Assembly (NCBI GenBank): GCA_027922465.2
Contig: BQMF02000116.1
Span: 916,186 to 980,185 of the forward strand
DNA from: Turritopsis dohrnii
Lineage: Eukaryota > Cnidaria > Hydrozoa > Anthoathecata > Oceaniidae
Direction of reading: 5' to 3'
Length of the DNA stretch: 64,000 nucleotides
The notes under the pieces were generated by a model. That model was not told where the DNA came from and ran no database searches. It saw only the letters and a program-made list of their open reading frames with translations. Made by a program: the position numbers and the translations under genes. Shown piece after piece: positions 48,600-62,100 of the stretch (positions are counted from its first letter, which is position 1; the number at the start of each line of letters is the position of its first letter).

Positions 48600-49689
48600 A
48601 AGTCAAAGAAAATATGCGGATGGTATAAAGGTCTTGTTTAGTGTATATTTATTGGAACTAAGAAACATCTGACGTTAATATTGTAAAATGTTTGTTCTGT
48701 ATACTCAATTAAATTTCCCTTAACATTTCAAATATAGTGAGGAACCTTCCTCCGATAGGGTATTCACGTTCTCATGTAAAAATCCATGGAATTATAAACG
48801 TTTTCCCGAAATAAGCATTTCAAACCTACTAATAAAATAACTATGTCACAAAACTTTTAATGAATGGATTTTCCTTATGTCCCAAAAAACTTGGCATTTC
48901 TGATGTGGTATATATTAAAACCCCTGAAGAAACAATGCTTTGTAAGTTCTATGCTGATAAGATGTTAAACGAAAAAACAGAAATTTTATTTTACAAAAGT
49001 GAAACATATAGCCGAATGCTTTTCGTAGAAAGTGAAAAACGTATTTGATAAAACTTATCTTAGCGACATCCTGATTTCTGAAATGAAATATTTGTCTCTC
49101 AACTAAAAGCCTATATTTGGGTATAAGCCGTCCAAGATGGGTCTAATCATCTCCATAATACCTTGACAAATAAGAGCATGTTATTCATTATGTCTGCACT
49201 ATCGTTGCGTGTTTCTGACGGCTTCAAAAGTAACAAAATGAACAGATCAGTTATAGCAGTTGCGATAATGACTGAACCATTTTGTCCAAACCAATACCAG
49301 AGGTTTCATTATTCGTCATTCATAGGAATTGTTAACGGAAGAATAAGGTTGTATGTCGAACTAGAAAATAAGAGATTAGAGACCTGAGCAATGTCACTGC
49401 AACGCAAGAGGATCTTCATTGAAACCCGACATACCATTCTTAGTCGCAGTGGCTCACAGAAATTTATTTTTAACTCTAAAACTTTCTATACATTTTGTTC
49501 GGACTGTGTGCAATAGATAGATGTGTCAATCATCAGTCTTGAAAAGTCTTCGAAACGAGACCATAGTCGTTCATCACAAATAGGTGAACCGATTAAACCT
49601 CACAGTAAAATTTTAATGTTTTTTTTCTGGATGTGTACTCTTGAAAGAAGGGTGTTAATTCATCAACAAACATGAAGATATATACTTAC
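48600..49689. other. no gene seen
   Basis: Plus-strand frames at 48860-49048 and 49163-49387 show no domain. Any further 3' exons of the minus-strand PPxY gene would lie here, but none is convincing. Confidence 0.45.
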
Positions 49690-51548
49690 GCTACTCATAC
49701 CAATAACCTCTTCATAAGATGGAGGTGGATCCAATGAATCTAGAAATGTCGGATGGATTTGAATAATCTCAACTTCTTTACGGTTTGCAGATTCGCATAT
49801 GGAAGAGGACTGACGAAATGGGTCAATAGTAGCTCCTATAAAAGAGTATAAAATTATGCTACAACCCTTGAACTAAAATAGCCAAGCTAAGCTAACGAAG
49901 AAATTCGTTGTGGTAAAATTCGTTTTTGTAATCACGACAGTTATAGATACGTCATGATATATAAAAAAGTAGGACACTAGTTTAGTCAAACGGTCTGAAG
50001 CAGCTTACATCGGGTAAAATACCAATCCGATTTAAAGCCAAAAAATTTCCACTAGACAAACCAGAGATCAGTTTTTAGTTATCTTGCGATCCCGAGACAA
50101 AAATGGTAAAATTTGTCAATTAATCTCTCTGAACAAATAATCGTTTCTTGCTCAGAATCCAACGTTCGGCAGATCAAAGAATGTTCGGCTGTTCTCCATG
50201 GTTCAACTGATTGAGAGTCCATTAGAACACCAACAATCTTGCCATGACGTATGTATTTATTTAAATGCTTTATTTCAGGACCAAAGTGACATAACTCAAC
50301 ACAAACAAATTCGACAAAACCGTTTTCTATCAACCAACTTATCGCAACAATAAGAACTTACCTTCTTGCAATTGATCAACTGTAAATTGACTGATATGAA
50401 CGGTTTGATGATGGTCAATGGAATCAAATATCAAAATAACATGATTACCATCACCACAGCTACCACAAGTTACTGTTTTCTTGACCTCACACCACTTGTT
50501 CGGTAAACAGCTATCAACAAAATCATTGTACACTGTCCCATATACTTTCATACCAAAATTTGAACTCTTTTGAGGTACTCGATCAACAAACTTTATCCAG
50601 AATCTGTAAGTAATAATTTTATTTGCAAATGTTCTATCTTGCCATCCTAACCATTGGAAGGGACCTTTTCTTCCCAATGTGTTACACCATGTAATCACTT
50701 GATTGCATTGAGATGCCTGTGTCTGATTGATTGTTTCAATGACCATTTTCCCGACGCCATTACTCTTAGGAAGTCCATCATAACCGCCCATTACTTTTAA
50801 CAGTGGATTCAAATTGCCATCTGGTTTAAATGCACTAAAACGTTTCTCAACTGATTCGGGTAATTCAGCATTCTCTAGTCATATTCATGCGAATAAAATA
50901 AGAAATAGCAAATAGTTAATATCAATAGACCTATTAATAAATTACGTCATTACAAACATCGCCTCGTTTCTAAGTTTATGGATTCTTACATGCTTAATCT
51001 CTACAAAAGAATTCGCGAAATATTTTTCCCTGAGGTATCATTTCTCTTTATAAACAGCGCAGACATCATTAATATTCAGCTTGAAAACAAGACGTTGTTT
51101 GTTGTGACGTAAATCATGAAAAAGTCTATTATTTGATACATATAAAAACGTGTCTTAAACCATGTTTAGTTCGGCAAGAACGGACGTTGAAAAGTTAAAG
51201 GTAAAAAAATCAAAAATAGAACAGAAATCAAAACTTTGAAAAGTCTCGAAATCTCACCATTCAGCGGTACATTCGTTGCACCTTGTAATGCATATGTAGT
51301 TGATGATGGATCAGCTGGTATGGCTTCGTCTAGATCAGCTTGAGAAGGTTGGGCTGCAGTAGCGTTTGGTGGAGTATGAGATGCTGGAGGAGGATGACGA
51401 GGTGCAGGACAAGGACGAGGAGCTGCTGGTCGGTTTTGTTGGTTTCCTTTACATTGTGAACATAGCCAACAAAGGAAAGAAAAGCCTATAAATCCTCCTA
51501 AACCAAACAACCAAGTTTGCTGAACCTCGCCCTTATGGTGAACTGGAA
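49690..51548 (-). CDS. membrane-segment protein with Pro-rich, Cys/Trp-rich and PPxY regions (partial)
   Basis: Three exons joined in phase: 51548-51258, 50874-50362, 49835-49690. The first encodes a hydrophobic segment (WLFGLGGFIGFSFLCWLC) followed by CSQCKG and a Pro-rich linker (APRPCPAPRHPPPASH). The second encodes a 170-residue module with several Cys and Trp (WCNTLGRKGPFQWLGW; YRFWIKFVDRVPQ; CEVKKTVTCGSCGDG) ending SQFTVDQLQEG; it reads like a secreted beta-sandwich domain but I do not recognise it. The third carries DPPPSYEEV, a PPxY motif that in other proteins recruits WW-domain ubiquitin ligases. If unspliced after 49690 the protein stops within a few codons. The order TM, Cys-rich module, PPxY is hard to fit to one topology, so the parts may belong to different isoforms, or exons may be missing. 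It could also be the 3' part of the CUB gene upstream. Confidence 0.6.
50079..50333 (-). other. open frame inside an intron, possible alternative exon
   Basis: About 85 codons without stop on the minus strand between two well-supported exons, with balanced composition (FVEFVCVELCHFGPEIKHL; WRTAEHSLICRTLD). It lies directly after the donor of the upstream exon but in a region that splicing should remove. No domain recognised. Confidence 0.3.
50953..51135 (+). repeat. interspersed repeat, copy 2 (partner at 7088-7268)
   Basis: Same order of motifs as the copy at 7088-7268 (CTAAGTTTATG, TTTTCCCTGAGGTAT, GACGTTGTTTGT). Lies in an intron of the minus-strand gene. Confidence 0.75.
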
Positions 51549-53139
51549 CTATAAAAACCACAAGCACACACATCAGGAAGAAACTCAAGAAACTTTTACC
51601 AACAATACATTTGCCATTTTATGCAAGTCCTGCAGGAAAGGTAAGGCAAGGTGTGAACTTTCTAAAGTTACCCAAACTTCTTAAGCAAGATCTTAAATCC
51701 TTAAATTACATAATTACAAATTACATTTAATTACATGTTTTCATTAAAAGTCACAACATCCAATGACAATATTAATACCCCGATACCACCAATACCCAAA
51801 CTTTAATAAACTTTTTCGAAATTTCACTTCAAAAGCAGTATTTTGTCAAGACCATCAAACCCAATCTCACTTTGATCCTACTACAGGGTGTCTCGGAAAG
51901 ACTTATCCGCAAACTTTCAGTGTCTATTTCTCAACAGTTGTTTGTCAAATTATTTCAAAATTTACATCAAAAATCAAACAACAATTCCTTCATGCCATTT
52001 TAGTAAGGCAATTTTCTTTTGAACTTGTTAAGTGTACCTTTACGCATTTAAATCCCATACTTTTATCTTATCAACTTGCTCTTGTATAAAGTTAAGTCTG
52101 AACTCGTCTGATTGTGTTTGTAAAGATGTAACGTTGTCACAAGCGTTAATTTTAATTTAATTTAAAAATTTTTAAATTAAATTTGATTAAATTTGTTTAC
52201 TTTAAAATCTCTGATATCATTTCTTTTGAATTTCTTTGTTTAGAAATCCCCACTAACGTCAATAGCTTCGTATAAGCAAAACATGACCTTTCCGAATCTC
52301 CCTAAACGATGAAAACGAGGCTTGTCCTATTACTTAATAAAAACAAATTTTTTTATAGAAATCGACCAGATCTTCGTGAAATCAAACGTATCGTAACATA
52401 ATTTATATAATATACAATTTATAATAATATAATATAATTTATAATTTAATTTATAATTTAAGGAATTCATATCCATTCTAAGAGAGACAGTTAAAAAGGT
52501 TGGCGATAAATTGCGACAAGTTTGAAAGGTCTCACAAAGTTATGTCAAACCGATGTGACATTCAGCTAGTATAGGTAAATCTTTATAGGAAACAATAGTT
52601 CTGTTAAAATATAAATCTACACAGCTGTCACTAAACCGAAAGCTAACAATCACGTCAATTGTTCAACTCTCAATGCGAAAGTAGTAGATCCAATCTGATA
52701 AACCCGAAGGTGTCACTAATTTTAAGACATATGTTTTTCCATATGATTGTATCTTGAGAAAATCTTTTGTAACATCCCAGCATATATGTCAGTATAAAAT
52801 CCCCTGCTTTTTCCGTGAGTTTACTTGCACCCGCTTAAACCTGTGCAAACCCATGAAAGTAATAACTCAAACCCATATATTGTCTGGTAGGAGATTCTCA
52901 CAATGACTGAGCACTACTATTTAATTCAGAATAAGAACACAACCAGTCACAAAGTTTTTTTTTCCTGACAAACAAGTCGAATAATACTGAAATCAACAGA
53001 TTTAAGCGCAGGTTAGAACGTTCAGGTAAGAACGATTTCCAATGAATGGCCTGTAAGTTCATCCTGCGTTGCAAAACATAAAAATTAAGTCTGGCCTATC
53101 ACAACATGGTTGAAACGAATCGATCAAAATCATACAAAC
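51549..53139. other. intron or intergenic, nothing recognised
   Basis: Contains an AT-rich stretch with TATAATTTAT-type repeats near 52395-52460. No coding block supported. Confidence 0.5.
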
Positions 53140-56100
53140 CCCCTGTGCATAAATAATTATCATCCCATGTGTGTGGGTCTCTTGGTTCATTCCATTGTAT
53201 ACATGTTCTATTTTTGATTGGACCAGAAGATGACCAGGAGAAACGAAACGATGAATGGTTTGGTACACAAAGATAATTATCTGACCACGTGTGAGGATCA
53301 GATCTTTCCAATATTTTTGTACATCTCAAGTCCTTAATTGGACCTAAATTGAGAACGTGAAAAATAAGTGAAATACAATATCCAGACAAACCGTCAATGC
53401 CATCAGAAATCTTCCCCAAATACAAATCTGTCACGAGTCGGATATTCTAGGACATATTGCACCCATAATAGGGCTCAGATGAGACAATATCAACAAAAAC
53501 AAAGATGCAAATTAAACAAACAAACAAACTATCAAACCAAAAAACATTGGCACTTTTAATTTGTTGTTCACCTTCTTTACAAGTCTGAAAGAAATACAGG
53601 CAGTTAAGAAATGTGCTGTAGTTTGCACATATGTACTTTCCAGTCATCATCATAGTGATCAATGCATTTCGAAATAGTCTTTCATAAATAAGTCCCAGGA
53701 ATGATTGTCAAGAATTTCCGGACAAAAAACTGTGACAAAAAATTATCTTCAAAACGAACAGTTTGAATAAAAGAAAGAAGACAGAAAATACAAATTTCTC
53801 AATTTGAGAGACATAAGGAAATTTTAAAAAATAAGCAAGCAGAAAGTGGTATGTGGTAAGAAGAGTGAACGAGGAAGACAGTTCGTTGAAAGAAAATAGT
53901 AAGGTAAGATTTTTTTTAAAATATGGAAGTTGGATATTTTGCTTTCATTACATCTACCAAAATACTTTCTCATTACAATTTTGCAACATTTAAAGGCTAA
54001 ATGTAGTTTTTGCAAACCGCAAGGATTGGAAGGCAGCAAAGCACTCCGTCTTGGTCCAACTTCCTGCAGATGAAAATTATATGATTATAAGTGAAAAATT
54101 TGAAATAAAATCCAAAACATACGAAGGAATTATCACGGACAAAAAATTTGGGTGCTTTTTTTTTTGGAACGAGTGTCGTCATCAAAATCTTTTATCGACT
54201 ACATATCTCTGTAACGATTCGTCGTTACGAAACGATCCCATACATTTTTCATATTTGCTTTAAAAACTGCGGTAATATTCTTTGTCGCCACTTATTTGAA
54301 AAGGCAAATCTTTAAAAAGAAAAAAAGAAAAGGCAAAAAATTTTAAATCAGTAAGATTAAAAAATACCGATCTATTATTTATTCACTAACATTGAAATTA
54401 ATTAACATAATTACATACGCCAGGTAATTACGTCAAATTGAAAGAAACATTCTTTTTATTTACTATACTTATTTATACTTATTTTATTTATTATGCTTAG
54501 TGTTTATTCCACTAGTCAGAGCTAGGAACAACAAAAAATGTAAATACTCGCCTCTCATCGACCATTTCATTCCAATGGAATGTTTGGAACAGAAGTAGTT
54601 GTCATTCCATGAATGTGCAATTGGTTCTGATCCTTCAATTATTTGTAAGCAATCGTATCCAGGAATTCGACCTGAATAGCTCCACTTAAAGTCGTCAGGC
54701 CAAACCAGTTCTGTTTGAAAATAAAAAAAAGATAACAAAAAACGACAATAAAAACAACTTCCAATATAAAAAAAATCTTCATTTCAGGACGTTTTAACGG
54801 GCAAAATAAAGCAACATTTTGCGAGATAAATTCTTGGCTTGGAAGGGAATTGTAAAATCAAATATATCAAACCTTTTTTAAAAGTAATGTACCCAATAAC
54901 AAATCCTTTTCTTGTGTGGTTTTGATGATTGTTGTTAACAATAAACTTAACTTCAACTTTTGAAAAATCATTAGCTGAAAATGTTTTTGATCTCAGTGCA
55001 TCTTGATTACAGAATTCAAAAGTGACAACCTTTTTATTGAACTTCCTTGTAGGTAAAGAATACCAATAGTCGTATGTTAGACCAGTAAATCATTTTGACC
55101 TCATATTTGAGTTTCTCCACATATTAGACAAATATTGTGATGTTGGCAATCTAAGAAAGTTCAAAAGGCCATGTTGTAAAGAAAAGAAAGTCCCTTGCAA
55201 TGGGAAAAGAAATCTATATTCCCACCAGAGTTTTCAGTACAAACTTAAAAATAAGAAGCTCCAGTCAAAATGAAAATGATATCTTCAAAGAAGTAAATTG
55301 ACAACCTCTCAATTGTAAATAATCTGTACCATGGATTCCGCATTGAGAGACTATGTTACCAGTAAACAAATCCATGTTCATAAAGACTATCTGAAGATTG
55401 TCATGGTCTTTAAATGTGAAAGTCCAAACACAACCATCATCTGAGACTTGCTTATGGTAGGGATTGGGCCAGTTAGGAGACTTTAGAATGCCAGAACCAG
55501 ATAATGACCTGAAAATGAAAAGCATCGCATCTTACTCCAAGATTCATGCCTATAAAGGTATGGACTGTTGTATTTTTATATGTAATGTACTTGATTTTCG
55601 TGCATAATTTATTGCACATAATAAAAATTTGGATAATAGGACAGTCTCTCTTCAAACCAGTGAACACTTTAGAAGGTCTAATTTGAATTTAGTGTATAAC
55701 AAGAGCCAGTTGGCGCAAAACGGTAGCAGCAAATTTACTTGTCAAACAAACACTTTCGAAATGTTACTTGAAGTTCTATAAGTTCTTTAACGGTGTTTCC
55801 TGAGATATCTCAGACACTGGTTGAAAACAGGCATAAAAGATAAATTTGATGAAACTGATTAGTGTAAATAGGGTCTAATCATAAAACACCAGCAAATCAA
55901 TTTATCAAATGACAAAAGAATTATACATGCGTGAGCTGTGTAACGTATGTTTTTTTTTTTAAAAAAAATTTTCATAAGAGCTTATGTAGAAAAAAAAGTT
56001 TGTTTATAACAATAATTTCATTAAACAAAAATTGAATTCCAACAAATAACTGCCTTTTTAAGCTAGATCTTTGAAAGCCTTAACTACACAAACATAGTGA

Positions 56101-59100
56101 AGTGGCTAACGAACAAGGTAATAAGAAATTTTGAACTGATAAGCTTTGCTAACAAAAAAGCAACATATCAAGTATTTTCACAGTTAGGGAACTAAATGTC
56201 TCATTTTAATGTAGGCCTATTTGATTAGTATTCATTCTTTCATGGATTAAGTTACAAAATATCAAGTAATGTACTTTCAAAATAAAACGTAATCTACTTT
56301 TAAATGTTTGATATGTAAAAAATTCGAAAGCTGCGTTCCTTCATTAGAACTTACATTGCGTTATTGGTAGAGTCTCGCAGACTCTAAATGGCAGACTAAT
56401 TGCCATTTCGGCCGGAGGAGGAGGAGGAGAAGTAGGAGTCCACGGGTGTTTTAAGGATAGTCCATACCCTCCGAGGTGAATTTTTTTGAAAAAAAATTTT
56501 TTTCAATATTTCCTTTCAATTTTCTATCTAAAAACAGATTCTGCAATCAGAATTTTAAAATTCCAAATAATTATGGAGTTATTAGCAAAAACCAAAAGGC
56601 AAAAAAATCTTTGTTCACACAAGTAATTAACTTTGATTTTTCTATCAAAGAGAATATACGCACATGCATGACGCCATACATACTTTTTCGGCTTTGTTTA
56701 CTTTTCGTATTCAATATTTTGCTTTATTATCGTTAAAAATAAAACCAGGTGGTTTTCTTTATAATTTTATTACGTAATCTCCGTACGGATTTAAGATTGG
56801 AGTAATCGAGACAAATCTTAATAACATTGGAAACCCACTTCCCTCAGCCTTGATCGATTTTAATCGCAGTGAAAGACGGACGTACTACGTATACAATTTG
56901 TATCCTGAATTTACTTTGAAATCATGTCGAATGATAATCCGACTAACAGGTCAACGATTGACAGTGACTCTAGTGGAAATGAATCCACTGATAGTGATAA
57001 TGGCAGTAAAGTGCCTGAAACAACGGAGAAACCGAAAGACAACACGCTTCACAGCAAGAGAGCACGTGAACAGGAGTCAGGAGAGGATCCACAAAATGGA
57101 CTCTCTTTCAAGAGACAACGGTTTGAGGTGGTAACTGAAGAGGAACAGTTTGACTGGAAGTTACCTGAGGATATGTTGAAATATGCAGAGAGGCATTTCA
57201 ACGAGCATAAAAAGGATAGGGATCTCAAAGAGACTATCCTCATGGAGAATCCAGTACCCAGCAACCTGAAAGGACCAAGGAAGCTGGATGATTATTTTTC
57301 TGAGGTGCTTGAAGAACGGAAGAAAAAAACTGAAGTTCTTCTTGATTCAACTCTGGAGCGCCTGCAGGGTCGAATGCGAAATATAATGGGACCCTTAAGC
57401 AAGGCCTGGTACAGGATCGAAGAAGCCATAGCTGATCCAACAAATTGCCCACTTAATACCAGTGAACTTTCGGAGTACTTGGACCAGTCAGTTATGTTAA
57501 CTGGCCAAGCTTTCAACTCAGTGGACTTCACCCGAAGGCTAAACGTGCTGACAGCAGTTGGACGTGAACCAGCAAAAGCCAAATTACTTTTGAAGGAGCA
57601 ATCGATACTCCTAGAAGATCCATCAGCAGAGCTGTTTGGCCAGCCATTTAGGAGACATGTCAAGGATACAGCAAAGGCAAAGAAGGAGTCTATGGAATTT
57701 TATGAGAGACCAAGATGGCCGAAATCGCGGAGCGGTGGCAATTACAGTAGGCGGCCCTTTCGAGGGGGCCCCTCAGCAACATGGCGCAGTGGGCAAAGAT
57801 CTGAGGGGCAACACTCATTCAGCCGAAAGTTTCCACAAGGCAAAGGTTCCTACTAACAAAGAAGAAGTTTTGGTAAGGGATTCTGTAACAAATACAAGGA
57901 TAGCACCTTTCAACAACATGGTAAATCTCCATATACCAGAATTAGTACCGATGAGCCAACTAAAAAAGGTACATCCACTGGTTTTAAAACTTATGCCAGT
58001 TCAAGAGATCAGAAACCTCCCATTAGCAGGGAGACTGAAATATTTTATTCAAAATTGGGAGAAAATATCAAGCAACCCAGAAATTTTAAATTGCGTAACC
58101 GGCCTGGAAATCGAATTTTTAAAAGAACCTTTCCAGGCCAAAGCCCCTCATCAGACAAAAATGTGCAGGGAGGCAGCTGTTTCAGTGGAACAGGAGGTGA
58201 AAGCCATGTTAGAGAAAGGTGCTATCCAGGAGGCCAGTCCTGCAAATGACCAATTTTTGAGCAATGTGTTCCTTGTACCCTAGAAAGATGGGGGGAACAG
58301 GCCAGTGATCAATCTGAGAAACCTAAACTTGTGTATTCCTTATCTTCATTTCAAAATGGAAGGTTTGCACTTACTGAAGGACCTATTGAAAGAGAAAGAT
58401 TATATGTCAAAGGTCGACCTGAAGGATGCTTATTTTTGTGTTCCAATGCATCCAAAACAGCGAAAATATATTCGATTTTACTGGGAAGGCCAGCTTTACG
58501 AATTCTTATGCCTATGTTTTGGCCTAGGCCCAGCCCCCAGGATTTTACAAAACTACTAAAAGTCCCCATTGCAATCCTGAGAAGAATAAACATCAGGATC
58601 ATTGTCTATTTAGACGATATGTTGTTGATGAGCCAAACAATAGAGGGTTTGGAGATGGCCAGGGACACATTAATCTTTCTCTTCCAAAACTTAGGTTTTG
58701 TGATAAATCTACAGAAGTCTGTGTTACACCCAGTTCAGAAAATAGAATTTTTTGGGGATGGAAATAGATTCTGTGGGAATGACTTTGACCCTACCAGAAG
58801 GGAAGGTAATGAAATAAAACAACAGTGTCAGAAATTGATTCAGAATCCTCAAACAACTGTGGGAGAGGTAGCAAGTCTGATAGGATACTTGTGCTCAACA
58901 GCTCAGGCAATTTTACCAAGCTCATTTACAAAGCAGATGCTTGCAGCACCAACACATTTCGGTAATGAAGGGGAACCAAGACCCTTTGACCCCCATGTTG
59001 CTCAATCAAGACTCTATCCAAGAGTTAGTTTGGTGGGAAAAGAATCTGGAGCTTTCCAATGGCAGGTCAATTCTATTATCAGGGTCCAAAATGACAATTC

Positions 59101-62100
59101 AGACCGATGCATCCAAAAAGGATGGGGTGCCTTTTGCCTAGACAAATCAATTGGGGGTCAATGGACGCCAAAAGAGAGCGTTCTTCATATAAATGTGTTG
59201 GAGCTGAAAGCAATACATTTGGCCTTGTTGACATTTGTGAAAATGTTCAAACTGGAAAGGGTTCATTTTCAAGTGGACAATATGACAGCCCTTTCTTACT
59301 TAGTAAAGATGGGGGGAACAAAGAACAAGGAAATGATTGTCATCTCAAAGGAGATTTGGAATTTTGCCATCCTTCAAGGGATCACGATTACAGCAGAATA
59401 TCTCCCAGGCAAACTGAACATCAGGGCAGATTGGGCATCAAGGAATTTCAGGACTCAAGCGAATGGTTGCTATCCCCTCAATTATTTCGCAAAATTTGCC
59501 AGAGGTTAGGAACACCCTCAATAGACCTTTTTGCTTCAAGGGCATGTCATCTGCTTCCTCTTTATGTAGCCTGGAAGCCAGATCCTCAGAGTCAGGCAAC
59601 AGATGCCTTCCAACAAAATTGGAGGACAGGAGGTCTGGTTTATTTGTTTCCTCCCTTTTCATTGATAGGAAAGGTGTTGCGGAAAGTCAGGATGGAGTCA
59701 GCAACAGCAATCTTAGTGACTCCAAACTGGCCTGCCCAACCATGGTACAATCAGATTTTAGAATTGTGCATAGCCAAACCCCTTTACCTCCCAAGCAGAG
59801 AAAATCTCCTTGTGAGCCCACAAGGAAACAACCACCCGCTAGTGGAAAACAGGACATTGTCACTAGTGGCTTGGAAAATTTCAGGAAAAATTTACTTGCA
59901 GAGGGCATTTCAACAAGGGCTTCAGACCTTATCCTCAAAGCCAGACGAAAAGGCACTACATCTAATTATGAATCGGCCTGGAGGAAGTGGGTTAGCTGGA
60001 GTAGTGAACAACAAGTTGATCCTTATGACTGCAATGTAAATTATGTATTAGATTTCCTTGCTTTTCTTTATGAACAGAAGTATGAGTACTCGGCTATAAA
60101 CAGTCATAGGTCAGCTATTTCAGCTTATCACCAAAAGGTTGATGGCAAGCCAGTTGGCCAACATCCAAAGGTTTGCTCACTCATGACCGGTATATTTAAT
60201 GAAAATCCACCAAAACCTAAATATGTTTTCATTTGGGATGTTGAGCAGGTTTTATCCTACATCAAATTATTGCCAGACAATATACAACTTTCAGACAGAG
60301 AATTAAATTTAAAATTGTCTATGCTCTTGTTTTTGACATCTGCAGGTAGATGCCATGAGATTTGCTACCTCGATATAAGATTTATGGTCAGGACTTTAGA
60401 TTCCTTTAGGTTTTTCTTTTCCAAGGTTACCAAAAGTTGGAAGAAAGGCCAACCTCCTCCTGTGCTTGAGTTTAAAGAATTTCCACAAGATAAGCGTATA
60501 TGTGTGGTGAATTGTCTCGAAAACTATCTAAAAAGATCGGATACATGGAGGAAGGATGGCCAGAATCAATTGTTGCTTAGTCATTTAAAACCCCACAAGG
60601 AAGTTAAATCCTCAACGGTTTCTAATTGGGTGAAAATGACACTAAAGCTTGCAGGAATTGACGTCACCAAATACCAGGCTCATTCTTGCAGGTCAGCTTC
60701 CACTTCTAAAGCCAAAATATTAGGACTCTCTCTGCAGGACATTTTGAAAAGAGGTCAATGGTCTAGGAAGTCAACATGGCAGAAATTTTATAACAAAAAA
60801 ATTGAAAATAATGCTAGTTTTGAGTCGACTTTATTTGGGAATCACGTTTAAGCTTTGAACAAAGGCTGAGGGAAGTGGGTTTCCAATGTTATTAAGATTT
60901 GTCTCGATTACTCCAATCTTAAATCCGTACGGAGATTACGTAATAAAATTGAAGAATTACGTAAGGGCGCGAAGCGCCCGAAATGTAATTCCGATTTTAT
61001 AAGTAAAATCGGAGTACGATTTAAGATTGTCCCTCCCGCCGGCCCTCTTGACATAGTAACACTAAAGTTTTCTTTGTCTCTTCATTTTAGGTAACAAGGA
61101 GAACAAATATTAATTTTATACGGACTTTTGTATATATACATTATGCAAAGGAAAATATATGTTCCTTAACCTGAATTGGTTATGTTTCATTATTGCTCTT
61201 CCCCTCAAATTTTGGGTTTTATGTCTCGATTTTTTTTTTGTTCATTTCAGATATCCTCAAAAAAAAAAAAAAAAATATCCGTCGGGTTTCCAATGTTATT
61301 GTGATTAGTCTCGATTACTCCAATCTTAAATCGTACTCCGATTTTACTTATAAAATCGGAATTACATTTCGGGCGCTTCGCGCCCTTACGTAATTCTTCA
61401 ATTATACACACTATCATTATTCAATAAGAGTTTTCTTCCTTTTTAACTTTTCATACATTCCAACATCTCACATTCACAATAGAATTTGATCGCTATTCAA
61501 TTTTGTTTACACAAGCGATGGAAGAAGAAAAAATCTTTAAATGTGATTTTCTCTGAAAGTAATTTTAGCTTGATGACCAACATTTAAAGAGTTCCAACTC
61601 CCCTTGTGAACGAGATATAACCATGCAGTTTTTTTCATTTTGTTCAGTTGGCCTTTGCGCAAAAAAGTTTGCCACATATTTTGAAAAGAATCAAAATTCG
61701 CCCCGTGAGGGAGAGTTGAAGTTAAAGAATCAACGTTTTTATAGGGTCATGAACAAAGAGCTTTATATTTTTGGAAGTAATGAGTTTTAAAAAAAACTGT
61801 GGCAAACTTTTTTCGACAAGTGATCATGGATTTCAAAAGTGCAATTTGTTTGAAAAAAAAGTGTAATGGAGGGGAGTTGGAACTTTTTAATTCAATGCGT
61901 TCTAAATTTTACTTTTTTTCTTCTAATTCTTGTCCTTTTCATTTTTAATAAACAAAATATGGCTCATTAGACAGATAATTAAAAAAGGATTCAGAAAATA
62001 TATACTTTTGATAAGAAAAAATCAACACATTTCAAATTATCAGGGAAAAACTGAAATCATGCTTAGGAGGGTATGGACTATCCTTAATACGGTATTCGCT

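Larger units (their letters stand above)
56763..61405 (+). mobile_element. DIRS-type tyrosine-recombinase retrotransposon
   Basis: Inverted terminal repeats of about 89 bp (56763-56851 and 60862-60950; AATTTTATTACGTAATCTCC ... CTTCCCTCAGCC). Beyond the right repeat, a segment with the palindrome GGGCGCGAAGCGCCC (about 60951-61030) recurs inverted at 61318-61402, after a partial third copy of the repeat (about 61284-61330). This matches the complex right end of DIRS elements. Encodes Gag, reverse transcriptase/RNase H and tyrosine recombinase. No LTRs and no integrase. Confidence 0.9.
56451..62087. repeat. 22-bp inverted repeat flanking the DIRS-containing block
   Basis: TTAAGGATAGTCCATACCCT (56451-56470) and its exact inverse (62066-62087). 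They are 5.6 kb apart and enclose the DIRS element and a palindromic MITE. Could be the ends of an older element into which the DIRS inserted. Confidence 0.6.
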
